Shown in pieces: positions 25,309 through 35,526 of a DNA stretch of 64,000 bases. The first letter of the stretch is position 1, and each line of letters begins with the position of its first letter. The stretch is taken from the NCBI GenBank assembly GCA_963819855.1, contig CAWFYC010000016.1, positions 124,001 to 188,000 on the forward strand. The letters run 5' to 3'. Below the pieces are notes generated by a model. The model was not told where the DNA came from and made no database searches. It was given only the letters and a program-made list of their open reading frames with translations. Source of the stretch: JAMXLO01 sp963819855. GTDB lineage: Bacteria > Pseudomonadota > Alphaproteobacteria > Acetobacterales > Acetobacteraceae. Made by a program: the position numbers and the translations under genes.

Positions 25309-26188
25309 ATGGCGAACGGCCCGCTTGGTCTGGAACATCCGCTGGTCGTCTCGGACGACCTCGATGCGCTGGCTGAGCGCTACCGTGCCCTGGGCTTCGC
25401 GCCGACGCGCAAGGGCTACCATCCGTGGGGCACCGGCACGCAGCTCGTGCTGTTCGGGGACAACTTCATCGAGCTGATGGGCATCGACGACCGCCGCCGG
25501 ATCGACACCCCGAGCGAGACCGGCTTCCGGTTCGGCCGCTTCATCGCCGACCAGCTCGAGCGCCGCGAGGGCATCGCGATGATCGCGCTGCACAGTGAGG
25601 ACGCCGTGACCGATGCGGCGGCGGTGGCCGCGCGCGGCGTTGCGCCCGACGGCCTGGTGAATTTCCGCCGCGAGGTCACGCTGCCCGACGGCGCCAAGGA
25701 CGAGGCGGTGGTGTCGCTGGCGATGCTGATCGACTGGCAGCAGCCGCAGCTCTCGCATTTCATCTGCCAGCAGCACCGGCCGGAGTTCGTCTGGGTGCCG
25801 GAGTGGATGCTGCACCCGAACGGCGCCCAGGCGATCGCGCAGGTGGTGTATGCCGCGGCCGAGCCCCATGCCCACCGGCCGCGTTTCGCCGGCATCTGGG
25901 GCGAGGACGCGCTGCACGACCTGGACAACGGCTTCAGCGTCGCGACCGCGGGCGGCGAAATGCTGGTCTTGGATCGCCCCGCCGCCGAGGCCCGCTTCGC
26001 ACCGGTGGAGATGCCCTATGGCTGGCGCGATGCGCCCTGCGCGGTCGCGATCACCGTCCGCGTCGCCGACATCAACCGTGTGCACCTGCTGATGATGCAG
26101 AACCGAATCCCGCACCTGCGCACGGCGGAAGCTCGTGCGCATCGCACCGTCGCACGCCGGCAATGTAATCCTGGAGTTCGCGCCGTAG
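25309..26188 (+). CDS. Glyoxalase-like (VOC) domain protein with a frameshift near its end
   Basis: About 290 residues of the VOC/glyoxalase-like superfamily (PF13468-type). It opens with LGLEHPLVVSDDLDALAERY and FIELMGIDD, has a second betaalphabeta unit around residue 150, and ends with AVAITVRVADINRVHLLM. Near 26125 the frame breaks. The natural continuation KLVRIAPSHAGNVILEFAP is found one frame over and stops at 26188, while the uncorrected frame runs to 26256 across the next gene. A single missing base explains this. The substrate and metal are unknown. Its corrected stop lies 3 bp from the stop of the convergent oxidase-subunit gene. Confidence 0.65.
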
Positions 26189-26191
26189 TCG

Positions 26192-26356
26192 CTACAGCAG
26201 GAAGACCGCCATCCCCACCAGCAACAGCACGAGGAAGATCACCGTTCCAAGAGTGAACTTCGTGAACCCATTCCAGAAATTCTGCCGGTCGGCGAGGAAG
26301 GCTTCCGGCGTCTCGGCCCCCATCGGCGGACTGGCGGCGTGGCTGTGGTCGGACAT
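26192..26356 (-). CDS. aa3-type cytochrome c oxidase subunit IV-like small membrane protein
   Basis: A 54-residue protein. The N-terminal ~30 residues are soluble (MSDHSHAASPPMGAETPEAF, then LADRQNFWNGF), followed by one C-terminal membrane helix (FLVLLLVGMAVFLL). Length, single C-terminal TM and the W-x-x-FTK-x-T approach to the helix match the bacterial aa3-type oxidase subunit IV family (COX4_pro_2), a small subunit of haem-copper oxidases. No other oxidase genes are near, which is common for this family. GAGG lies about 5 bp before the ATG. Confidence 0.6.
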   Translation of the reverse strand: MSDHSHAASPPMGAETPEAFLADRQNFWNGFTKFTLGTVIFLVLLLVGMAVFLL

Positions 26357-26459
26357 GCGGCCTCGGCTGGGAAGATTGGTCAGCGTTCTATGGCAGCGAT
26401 GGCGCAGCGGGCAACCCCTCTAACCGGCGATTAACCCGCCACGACGATAGTCCGGCCCC

Positions 26460-28151
26460 ATGTGGCGGCTGCTCAATCGGATCAGCATCCGAACCAAGTT
26501 CATCGCCGGTTTCGCGCTGGCATTCGTCTGGACCCTGGGGCTCGGCGGCTTCGCCGTGGATCGGCTCAACGCGGTCGAGCGCGCCGCGACGGAACTGCGC
26601 GACGGCGCGTTGCAGGCCACCGTTGCGCTGTCGCGCATCGGCCAGGCGGCGGAGCGGCTGCGCTCGGTGCAGGAGCTGCTGGTCACCACCGTCGCCGAGG
26701 AGCGTCGCAACACGCTGATGGCGGACCACGCAACGCGGGCCAAGGATGTCCAGGCGGCGATCGACCTCTATCTGCCGACGGTCACCGCGGGCGACGAACA
26801 GGGCCTTGCCGACAAGCTCGTCGCCACCTGGGCGGCCTATGGGAAACTGAGCGGCCAGCTCGTGGCGATGACCGGGCAGGTGCAGCCCGACATCCAGACC
26901 GGCCTGCTCAACGGCCGAATGCTGCAGGCAATGAACCAGTTCCGCGACGCGCTGCGTGCCGCCATCGATCTCGGGATGCTGACGGGCCGGCAAGCGGCCG
27001 ATCGGGGCGAGGTGCTTGGCCGTGGCGCACGCCGCTGGATCCAGGGCGCGCTCGGTGTGAGCCTGGCGATGTGCCTGTGCGGCGGATGGCTGATGATCGG
27101 CGGTCTGGCGCAGCCGATTGCCGCCATGAGTGCCGCGATGCGCCGCCTGGCACAGCACGATACCGATGCTGTCGTCGTCGGGCTCGGACGCGGCGACGAG
27201 ATCGGCATGATGGCCAACTCGGTGGAGCAGTTCCGGCGCGGGATCATCGAGGCGGATCGGGTGGCGGCGGAGCGGGCGGCGGAGCAGCTCGCGAAGGCAC
27301 GGCACGCCGAGGCGCTGGAGACGCTGGTGCACGGGTTCGAGCAGCAGATCGGTGAGTTGGCCGGCCATCTCGCCGGCGCGGCGAGCACGTTGCAGACCAC
27401 CGCTGGTTCGATGTCGCGGTCGGTCGGCGAAGCCAGCCGCGAGGTCGCCTCGGTGGCGGCCGCGGCCGAACAGGCGCGCGCCAATGTGCAGGCGGTGGCG
27501 GACGCGACCGACACCCTGGCGTCGGCCATCGCCGAGATCGGCCGCCAGGGGACGGAATCGGCACGGATCGCCGGCCAGGCGGTGGCGGACGTGCAGCGGA
27601 CCGATCGCGTGGTGCAGGCGCTCGCCGCCGCGGCGCGCAAGATCGACGAGGTGCTGAAGCTGATCGGCGACATCGCTGCACAGACCAACCTGCTGGCCCT
27701 GAACGCGACGATCGAGGCGGCGCGTGCCGGCGAGGCCGGCAAGGGCTTCGCCGTGGTCGCCTCCGAGGTGAAGAACCTGGCCGGCCAGACCGCCAGGGCG
27801 ACCGAGGAGATCGCCGGTCAGGTGCGGCAGATCCAGGACACCACCGCCGAGACGGTGGCGGCGGTGCAGGGGATCGGCGCGGTGGTCGAACGCGTTGGCG
27901 CGATCGCCGCCAGCATAGCCGCGGCGGTGGAGGAGCAGAGCGCCGCCACCGTCGAGATCGCCCGCAACGTGCAGCAGGCCGCGTCCGGCACGAGCGAGGT
28001 CAGTGCGAGCATCGAGCAGGTCAGTCGCTCGGCAGCAACTACCGGCGCATCGGCCGAGGAGGTACTCGCGGCAGCATCCGAGGTCGCCGGGCAGGCGGAC
28101 GCGCTGTCGGAGGAAATGGGTCAGTTCGGCGCGCGATTCCGTGCGGCTTAG
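26460..28151 (+). CDS. Methyl-accepting chemotaxis protein
   Basis: A 563-residue chemoreceptor. TM1 is at about residues 12-31, a helical periplasmic sensor (four-helix-bundle-like, about 32-190) follows, then TM2 at about 195-215, a HAMP domain (about 212-268) and a long coiled-coil signalling domain. The hairpin tip with AQTNLLALNATIEAARAGE (about residue 406 onward) contacts CheA/CheW. Methylation-helix heptads flank it on both sides. No che genes are in the window, so the receptor would join an array encoded elsewhere. The ligand is unknown. Confidence 0.92.
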   Translation: MWRLLNRISIRTKFIAGFALAFVWTLGLGGFAVDRLNAVERAATELRDGALQATVALSRIGQAAERLRSVQELLVTTVAEERRNTLMADHATRAKDVQAAIDLYLPTVTAGDEQGLADKLVATWAAYGKLSGQLVAMTGQVQPDIQTGLLNGRMLQAMNQFRDALRAAIDLGMLTGRQAADRGEVLGRGARRWIQGALGVSLAMCLCGGWLMIGGLAQPIAAMSAAMRRLAQHDTDAVVVGLGRGDEIGMMANSVEQFRRGIIEADRVAAERAAEQLAKARHAEALETLVHGFEQQIGELAGHLAGAASTLQTTAGSMSRSVGEASREVASVAAAAEQARANVQAVADATDTLASAIAEIGRQGTESARIAGQAVADVQRTDRVVQALAAAARKIDEVLKLIGDIAAQTNLLALNATIEAARAGEAGKGFAVVASEVKNLAGQTARATEEIAGQVRQIQDTTAETVAAVQGIGAVVERVGAIAASIAAAVEEQSAATVEIARNVQQAASGTSEVSASIEQVSRSAATTGASAEEVLAAASEVAGQADALSEEMGQFGARFRAA

Positions 28152-28165
28152 CCAGCCGGCGCGGC

Positions 28166-30001
28166 TCATCGAGGATACATGCGCACGCTGCTCGCCACCT
28201 CGTCGGCGATGTGCTCCTTGGTGACGACGCCGACCACATTGTCGCGCCGCGGGCGTCCCTGGCCGTCGAATACCACGCCCATAATCGCGCGCCGTCGCCA
28301 AAGCCTGGCGATCACGTCGAACACCACGGCGTTCTTTCGCACGATCGTGAAGTTGCGTTGCGCCAGTGCGCCCATCGGCACGCCGGCACCTGCCGCGCTG
28401 ACCGTCTGGCGCAGGCTGGTGTTGACCCGCAATACGCCGACGATGAGGTCGCCGCGCGTCACCACGACGTGGCGCATGCCTCCCGGTCCACCAGCCAGGC
28501 GCAGGAACTCGGCGAAGCTCTGGTTCTCGTCGACCAGCAGGAAGTTGCGATCCATAACATCGGCCGCGCTGCGGACCAGGAACATGTTCGCATGGAGGGC
28601 CTTGGGGATCGGATGACCGCGGCGGACCAGCTTCATGGTGTAGATGTTCTCGCGCGACAGCAGCCGTCGCGTACCAAGACCGACGGCGACCGCGAGCACC
28701 ATCGGCAGCACGATGTCGTAGTCGCGGGTCATCTCGAACACCATGGCAATCGCGGTCATTGCGGCGCCGGTGCCGCTGCCGACCATGGTGCCCATGCCGA
28801 CCATGGCAAACGCAGGCACACTGATTGCCAGGCCGGGAAACAGCGCGTTGGCCAAGCCTGCGAATGCGCCGCCGAGTGTCGCGCCCATGAACAGCGACGG
28901 CGAGAAGATGCCGCCCGACGAGCCGGAACCGAGGCTCACGGAAGTCGCCAGCAGCTTGCAGAGGTAGAGCAGCAGCAGAAACCATGCCCCGTCGAGCTGG
29001 CTGGTCAGCGTGGCCTGAATCGTGGCGTAGCCGACGCCTTCGACGTAGTAGTGACCACCCCAGCGCATCAGGGCGTAGATCAATATTCCGACCAGCAGCA
29101 TGCCGAGTGCGTGGCGCAGGTAACGGCCGGGTATCCGGTCGAACAGATCCTCCACCCAGTGCAGGCTCCTGACGAACAGGGCTGCGGCCACACCGACGAC
29201 GGCGCCCAGCACCACATACAGCAGCAAGATCAGCGCGCTCTTCGGCTCGGCGGGCAGCGGCGCGAGGTTGGCGGGAACATCGAACGCAGGTCTGGCGCCG
29301 AAGAACAGGCGGCCGATGAAGGTTGCGGTGCCGGTGGCGATCGCCACAGGAAGAAACGTGTTGACGCTGATCTCGGGCATCATCAGTTCGGTGGCGAACA
29401 GCACGCCGCCGATCGGCGTGTTGAATGTCGCGGCGATGCCGGCGCCGGCGCCGGCCGCGACCAGGATGATGCGCTGTCCCATCGACATGCGTATGAGCTG
29501 CCCGAAGGTCGAGCCGAGGGCAGCGCCGATCTGGATGATCGGTCCTTCGCGTCCTACCGCGGCGCCGGTGCCGATAGCCACGGCGGACGCGAGCGACTTC
29601 GCCACCGCGACGACCGGTCTGATCACGCCTCGGTTGTAATAGATCGCGTCCATCACTTCCGGAACGCCGTGGCCCTTCGCCTCGGGCGCGAAGTTGGACA
29701 CGATATAGGTCACGCCGATGGCGCCAAGTACCGGAACCAGAATGACGAACGCACCCCACGGCGCAGTCGCCGTGAACAAGCTGGAATCGTATTCGAACGA
29801 CAGCCGGCCGAGAAACATCACGTTGTGCACCAGGCCGATCAGCCCGCGGAACACCACCGCACCGAGGCCGGTGACGATGCCCACCGTCAACGCGAGCAGA
29901 CACAGGTACAGCAACGGCAACGGGCGGGTGTGTTCGATCGTCGTCGATCCCGCGCTGTCCAGGCGATCGAGCTGCACGGGCTGGGGAATATCGTTGGCCA
30001 T
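28166..30001 (-). CDS. ClC-family chloride channel/transporter with C-terminal CBS pair
   Basis: A 611-residue membrane protein. It has the ClC selectivity motifs GHGVPEV (in place of GSGIP), GREGP near residue 150 with the gating glutamate, and GSGSSGGIFSPSLF. Ten to twelve TM segments lead to a cytoplasmic C-terminus of about 150 residues with two CBS-type repeats (VMDRNFLLVDENQSFAEF and NFTIVRKNAVVFDVIARLW), which usually bind adenine nucleotides. It moves chloride or another anion across the inner membrane. The start MANDIP at 30001 is chosen over 30076 because the ClC N-terminus normally begins shortly before TM-A. The loss of Ser in the first motif may change anion choice. Confidence 0.9.
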   Translation of the reverse strand: MANDIPQPVQLDRLDSAGSTTIEHTRPLPLLYLCLLALTVGIVTGLGAVVFRGLIGLVHNVMFLGRLSFEYDSSLFTATAPWGAFVILVPVLGAIGVTYIVSNFAPEAKGHGVPEVMDAIYYNRGVIRPVVAVAKSLASAVAIGTGAAVGREGPIIQIGAALGSTFGQLIRMSMGQRIILVAAGAGAGIAATFNTPIGGVLFATELMMPEISVNTFLPVAIATGTATFIGRLFFGARPAFDVPANLAPLPAEPKSALILLLYVVLGAVVGVAAALFVRSLHWVEDLFDRIPGRYLRHALGMLLVGILIYALMRWGGHYYVEGVGYATIQATLTSQLDGAWFLLLLYLCKLLATSVSLGSGSSGGIFSPSLFMGATLGGAFAGLANALFPGLAISVPAFAMVGMGTMVGSGTGAAMTAIAMVFEMTRDYDIVLPMVLAVAVGLGTRRLLSRENIYTMKLVRRGHPIPKALHANMFLVRSAADVMDRNFLLVDENQSFAEFLRLAGGPGGMRHVVVTRGDLIVGVLRVNTSLRQTVSAAGAGVPMGALAQRNFTIVRKNAVVFDVIARLWRRRAIMGVVFDGQGRPRRDNVVGVVTKEHIADEVASSVRMYPR

Positions 30002-30134
30002 CGGCTGGTCCGCTGAATTGAGCGTCAGCCGTGATTTACACCCGCCGCCGAGATCCACAACCTGCGTGGGGTGCACGCGCGCGCCGTGTTGTCATCGCCC
30101 CGGCTACCTACGCCATGTCAAATGAACGATCAGA

Positions 30135-30569
30135 TCAAGCATGCATGCGGGACAGATCCAGCAGAACGTTGGCCTCCAGTTCCTTCTCGTCGAGCCGATG
30201 CTTCACCAGGTCGCCGATACTGACGATGCCTTTGAGGTCGCCGGCATCGATCACGGGTACGTGTCTGACCTTCGCCAGGGTCATCGTCGCGAGTACCGCG
30301 TCAATCCGTTCGGACGAACGGCAGCTTATGATCGGCGACGACATGATCTGGCTCACGCGAAGGCTCAGCACGGCAGCGCCGTCCCGCGCGACCGCATCGA
30401 CGAAGTCGCGCTCGGATAAGATGCCGACCGGCTTCATCCATTGGTCCTCGACGAGGACCGCACCGATGCGATGTTCGGCGAGCTTTCCCACTGCAGCCGC
30501 CACGGTGTCGGTCGGCCGCACCGTCACGACGTTGTGACCCTTGGTTCTCAACACATCGGAGATGAGCAT
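30135..30569 (-). CDS. CBS-domain pair protein
   Basis: About 144 residues from MLISDVLRTKG, made entirely of two CBS domains: VVTVRPTDTVAAAVGKLAEH with VGILSERDFV, and PIISCRSSERIDAVLATM with LKGIVSIGDLVKHRL. Stand-alone CBS pairs bind AMP/ATP or similar ligands and regulate partners; the partner here is unknown. The open frame extends to 30641, but the family normally starts at the chosen ATG (30569). It lies upstream of the ClC gene on the same strand with a 133 bp gap, and both carry CBS modules. Confidence 0.85.
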   Translation of the reverse strand: MLISDVLRTKGHNVVTVRPTDTVAAAVGKLAEHRIGAVLVEDQWMKPVGILSERDFVDAVARDGAAVLSLRVSQIMSSPIISCRSSERIDAVLATMTLAKVRHVPVIDAGDLKGIVSIGDLVKHRLDEKELEANVLLDLSRMHA

Positions 30570-30721
30570 CTGCATTATCCTTCGCGCGATCCATCGCATG
30601 GGCACGAACGTGCGTTCCGCGTCGCCGCCCAACGAGGGCATAGTCTTGCACTCCTGACATAGGTTGGCGGCGGTACGATCCCAGCCCGGCTCGGCTTAGA
30701 CTTTGTTCATCTCGGCGACCG

Positions 30722-31379
30722 CTACATCTGCACCACCGAGCTGAGAGCAAAAGTGGTCCCGCTTGGATTTTCGCCGATCCGCAGGACGTGCTCGCTGGGA
30801 AAGTGATAGGGCGGCACCGGCAGGTTGTAGGGCGCCGGAACACCGGTATAGACCCGACCTGCCAAATCGTACTTCGAGCCATGGCATGGGCAGAAGTATC
30901 CGCCAGGCCAATTCGCGACCGGGTCGGTCGCGCTTGGATTGGGAAAGTAGGATGGCAGGCAGCCCAAATGTGTGCAGACGCCGACCAATACCGCAAACTC
31001 CGGCTTGATCGACCGGTGCCAGTTCTCGGCATAGCCCGGCTGCTGCATGACTGTTGACTTCGGATCGCTCAGGCGCGCGATGAGGTTCGGCTGTTGCAGG
31101 GTTTTTCAAGGCATCCTGCGTCCGATTGACCACCAGGATCGGACTGCCACGCCACAGGATGACGATCTGCTGACCCGGGGTGAGTTTGCTGAGATCGACA
31201 TCGATCGGTGCGCCCGCCGCGATGACATCTGCGGCGGGGTTCATCGAGTCGATGAATGCCCACGCGATTGCGGCGCCCCCGATCGCGGCCGTCGCCAGCG
31301 TGACCAGCTTGAGAAAGTCACGGCGCGAGGCGTCGGTTGGCGGACCGCCATCGTGAATCACAGAGACATCTGCGGTCAT
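30722..31379 (-). pseudogene. petA: Rieske iron-sulphur subunit of cytochrome bc1, frameshifted, orphan
   Basis: The N-terminal part carries a Tat-type signal/anchor (SRRDFLKLV, RR at residues 19-20, then a TM). The C-terminal part carries both cluster-binding boxes, CTHLGC and CPCHGS. The two halves are in different frames. At about 31108 the coding strand has five A's (TTGAAAAACCC) where four would keep the frame into TLQQPNLIARLSDPKS. One extra A in a homopolymer is enough, so sequencing error or slippage is possible. There is no cytochrome b or c1 gene next to it; the usual petABC order is missing, so this would be a second or stranded copy. A strong ribosome site (GGAGATGGAGAGG) precedes the start. 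Confidence 0.75.
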
Positions 31380-31460
31380 GGCCTCTCCATCTCCAGGTCC
31401 ATTTCATATGTCATATGCCCGCTCACCTCGACCGCTCCGGTCCACGACATGTAAACGGGG

Positions 31461-32083
31461 TCATGCGGTCGCGGGATTGACCAGCGCCGCATCCTTGGGT
31501 GGCGAAACGCCGTCGGTGCGCGCTGCGAAGCACCGCAGCGCCAGCGGATAGATCCGGTGTTCCTGCACCAACACTCGGTCCGCCAGTGTCTCCGCCGTGT
31601 CGTCCGGCAGCACCGGCACCGCGGCCTGTGCCAGGATCGGCCCTTCGTCCATTGTCTGGGTCACCAGATGCACGGTGCAGCCGTGCAGCTTCACTCCCGC
31701 GGCGAGCGCGCGCGCGTGCGTGTCCAGTCCAGGAAACGCCGGCAGCAGGCTGGGATGGATGTTCAACATCCGCCCCTGCCATGTATCCACCAGGAATGGC
31801 GTCAGCAGCCGCATGTAACCCGCGAGGCAGACAATCTCGACGCCGGCTTGCCGCAGTGCGGCGTCGATCGTCGCTTCGTGCGCGGCCCGATCACCTCGGA
31901 ACAGCCGATGGTCGATCGCCACCGCCGCAACCCCTGCGTCCCGCGCCAGCGCCAGTCCCGCCGCGTCGGGCCGGTTCGCAACCACCAGGACGATCTCCGC
32001 CGGGTACGTGGGATCGCGTGCCGCCGCGATCAGCGCGGCCATGTTGGAACCGCGGCCGCTGATCAGGATCGCGGTACGGCGTC

Positions 32084-32087
<4 letters not shown>
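31461..32087 (-). CDS. purN: Phosphoribosylglycinamide formyltransferase
   Basis: A 208-residue GAR transformylase. It uses 10-formyl-THF to formylate GAR in step 3 of purine synthesis. Substrate loop GRGSNM (11-16), catalytic N109 and H111 in LNIHPSLLPAFPG, and D148 in TMDEGP are all present. It overlaps purM by 4 bp (ATGA at 32084-32087), giving a purM-purN operon. Confidence 0.95.
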
Positions 32088-33166
<1,079 letters not shown>

Positions 33167-33280
33167 GCCGGCCCCCGATAAGCTACTGCCTTGGTCCGCC
33201 GAACCGGACGATGGCGGACACAACCATGAGCCTGCGGTCCGGCGCAACGTGGCGGCGTGCAAGCGGGGGAATGCCGGCGG

Positions 33281-33850
33281 ATGCCTGACGGATCGCAAGT
33301 CGGCCGAAGCACACCGACGGTACTGCTGACGCTGCCCAACGTCATCACGTTCGGCCGACTGTGCGTTGTACCGCTGGCGGTCTGGCTGGTGATGGAACGC
33401 CGGTTCGAGGCGGCGTTCTTCCTGTTCCTCGCGGCCGGGCTCTCCGACGCGGTGGACGGCTGGCTGGCGCGGCGCAATGGCGGCGGCAATTCCGTCGGAG
33501 CGCTGCTCGATCCGGTCGCCGACAAGGCACTCCTGGTATCGATGTACGTGACGCTGGCGGCGGTGGCGGTGCTGCCGGACTGGCTGGCCATCCTGGTGGT
33601 GTTCCGTGACTCAGTCATCGTGGGCGGTATCGCGGTGCTCTCCCTGCTCGGTCAAACCGTGCTGATCCGCCCGCTCTACGTCTCGAAGCTTAACACGGCA
33701 TTGCAGATCGTGCTGGTCGCGGTGGCGCTGCTGCTGTCCGGTTTCGAGCTCGACGCCCCGGTCGTGCTGACCGCGCTGGTCTGGCTGGTCGCCGCATCCA
33801 CCCTCGGTTCCGGCGGAGCCTATGTCTGGGTCACGGCTCGCCGCCGATGA
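33281..33850 (+). CDS. CDP-alcohol phosphatidyltransferase
   Basis: A 189-residue inner-membrane enzyme with the complete family motif D56-x2-D59-G60-x2-A63-R64-x8-G73-x3-D77-x3-D81 (DAVDGWLARR...LLDPVADK). It joins a CDP-linked lipid to an alcohol such as glycerol phosphate or phosphatidylglycerol; PgsA-like and cardiolipin-synthase-like members cannot be told apart here. About five TM segments. The start could also be 33257. It overlaps the next gene by 4 bp (ATGA), a conserved alphaproteobacterial pairing with the AI-2E permease. Confidence 0.9.
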   Translation: MPDGSQVGRSTPTVLLTLPNVITFGRLCVVPLAVWLVMERRFEAAFFLFLAAGLSDAVDGWLARRNGGGNSVGALLDPVADKALLVSMYVTLAAVAVLPDWLAILVVFRDSVIVGGIAVLSLLGQTVLIRPLYVSKLNTALQIVLVAVALLLSGFELDAPVVLTALVWLVAASTLGSGGAYVWVTARRR

Positions 33851-34992
33851 CCGAAACCGGCGAGCCGCCGCGGCCCGAGCCACGGACCTGGTTCGCCGAA
33901 GCGTCGCCGGTGCCCGGCAGGGCGACCCGCGGCCAGCGAGTGGCGCTGGTGGTCGGGCTGCTGGTGGTGGCGTGGCTCGCGCTGCAACTGTTCGCCTCGG
34001 TGTTGGCGCCGTTCGTCGCCGCCGCAGGCATCGCCTATGTGCTCGACCCGCCTACGACACGGCTGACCCGCCTCGGGGTCGGACGCGGCCTTGCGGCGCT
34101 GCTGATGATCCTGGCGCTGCTCGCCGGCGTACTGCTGTTCGCGCTGCTGCTCTACCCACTGATCCTGCAGCAGATCGGCCTGCTGTTGGGCCGCATCCCG
34201 CAATACGTGCAATTGCTGCAGCGCTGGGCGAGCGAGGTCCTCACCGACCTGCAGCAGAACTTCGGCTCCGACGTGGTGAACGACAAGCTGCGTGACCTGG
34301 TCAGCAGCCAGGCCGGCAGCATGCTGACCTTCATCGCCTCCTCGCTGACCAGCGTGACCGGCGCCGGCTTCGCGATCTTCAACGTGCTGACGCTCGCCGT
34401 GGTGACCCCGGTGGTGGGATTCTATCTGCTGCGCGACTGGCAGCGTGTGATCGGCATGGTCGATTCGTGGCTGCCGCATCGCTACGCCGATGTGATCCGG
34501 GCCCAGGCCCGTGAGGTCGACCGCATCCTGTCAGCCTGGGTGCGCGGCCAGGCGCTGTGCTGCATCATCCTGGCACTCTACTACGCCTCGGCGTTGACCG
34601 TTGCCGGCCTGGACCTGGGGCTGATCGTCGGCATGGCGGCGGGGCTGTTGTCATTCATCCCCTATGTTGGCTCGATCACCGGCGGCATCACGGCGCTGGG
34701 CCTGGCAATGGCGCAGTTCCCGCACTGGCGGGGCGTGATCGTGGTGGGAGGCGTGCTGGTGGTGGGCCAGATCCTGGAAGGCTATGTGATCTATCCGCGG
34801 TTCCTCGGTGACCGGGTGGAGCTGCCTGCGGTATGGGTGATCTTCGCTCTGTTCGCCGGCGCGGCCGCTTTCGGCTTCGTGGGCGTGATGCTGGCAGTCC
34901 CGGTGGCGGCCACGATCGGCGTGCTGTGCCGGTTCTGGCTGCGCCGCTACCTTGCCAGCCCGCTCTATCTGGACCCGCCCACCAAACGGTAG
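33847..34992 (+). CDS. perM: AI-2E/PerM-family membrane protein
   Basis: A 381-residue integral membrane protein with the AI-2 exporter (PerM/TqsA) layout: an N-terminal TM pair, a long amphipathic loop (about residues 110-160, IPQYVQLLQRWASEVLTDLQ), then TM clusters including VVTPVVGFYLLRDWQRV and FIPYVGSITGGITALGLAMA. Family members move small solutes or sodium; the real substrate is unknown. In alphaproteobacteria this gene usually precedes the hdaA-like gene; here about 2.9 kb lies between. Confidence 0.88.
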   Translation: MTETGEPPRPEPRTWFAEASPVPGRATRGQRVALVVGLLVVAWLALQLFASVLAPFVAAAGIAYVLDPPTTRLTRLGVGRGLAALLMILALLAGVLLFALLLYPLILQQIGLLLGRIPQYVQLLQRWASEVLTDLQQNFGSDVVNDKLRDLVSSQAGSMLTFIASSLTSVTGAGFAIFNVLTLAVVTPVVGFYLLRDWQRVIGMVDSWLPHRYADVIRAQAREVDRILSAWVRGQALCCIILALYYASALTVAGLDLGLIVGMAAGLLSFIPYVGSITGGITALGLAMAQFPHWRGVIVVGGVLVVGQILEGYVIYPRFLGDRVELPAVWVIFALFAGAAAFGFVGVMLAVPVAATIGVLCRFWLRRYLASPLYLDPPTKR

Positions 34993-35062
34993 CGGATTGT
35001 TGGCGCCCGTTTGGCGTCCTTAGTTGACGAACCAGATTTCTCATCTCGGCAGAGGAGGTTTC

Positions 35063-35464
35063 ATGTCAGGCGTCGCGACCATGAGGATGGAATGGGAACC
35101 GCGCATTCTCAGCATCGTGCGGATCGTGGTGGGTCTGCTGTTTCTCGAGCATGGCACCTCCAAGATGCTGGGCTTTCCCCCAGGTACGGCGGCACCGGCG
35201 GTGTTCGGATTGATCTGGTTCTCCGGGCTGATCGAGCTGGTCGGCGGGGCGCTGGTAGCGGTCGGCCTGTTCACCCGGATCGCTGCGTTCATCGTCTCCG
35301 GCGAGATGGCTTTCGCGTATTTTCTCTCGCACGCGCCACACGGGTTCTTTCCGCTGCTGAACCGCGGCGAGGCAGCGGTGCTCTACTGCTTCATCTTCCT
35401 GTATTTCGCCGTCGCCGGAGGCGGCCCCTGGAGCCTCGATCGGCTGCTGTCGCGAGATCGGTGA
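35063..35464 (+). CDS. DoxX-family membrane protein
   Basis: A 133-residue protein with four TM segments: ILSIVRIVVGLLFLEHGTSK, VFGLIWFSGLIELVGGALVA, AAFIVSGEMAFAYFLSHAP and LYCFIFLYFAVAGG. The LEHGTSKM and LIELVGG motifs are typical of DoxX-like proteins. The start at 35063 is set by a strong AGAGGAGG at 35051-35058. The role is uncertain; relatives occur with thiosulphate oxidation or thiol stress systems. Confidence 0.85.
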   Translation: MSGVATMRMEWEPRILSIVRIVVGLLFLEHGTSKMLGFPPGTAAPAVFGLIWFSGLIELVGGALVAVGLFTRIAAFIVSGEMAFAYFLSHAPHGFFPLLNRGEAAVLYCFIFLYFAVAGGGPWSLDRLLSRDR

Positions 35465-35526
35465 GCCGCAATTGAGGACAGGTCCCGGTGTGGTTTATCG
35501 CCTGGCCGGATTGAGAGCCGCCTAGC

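Noticed and set aside
25309..26256. Full-length 315-residue glyoxalase-like protein as read
   Set aside because: The last ~40 residues are out-of-frame translation over the convergent gene; the family ending lies in the next frame.
26388..29903. 1171-codon minus-strand frame across the chemoreceptor and ClC genes
   Set aside because: It crosses two well-supported genes on opposite strands in non-coding frames and has no domain pattern.
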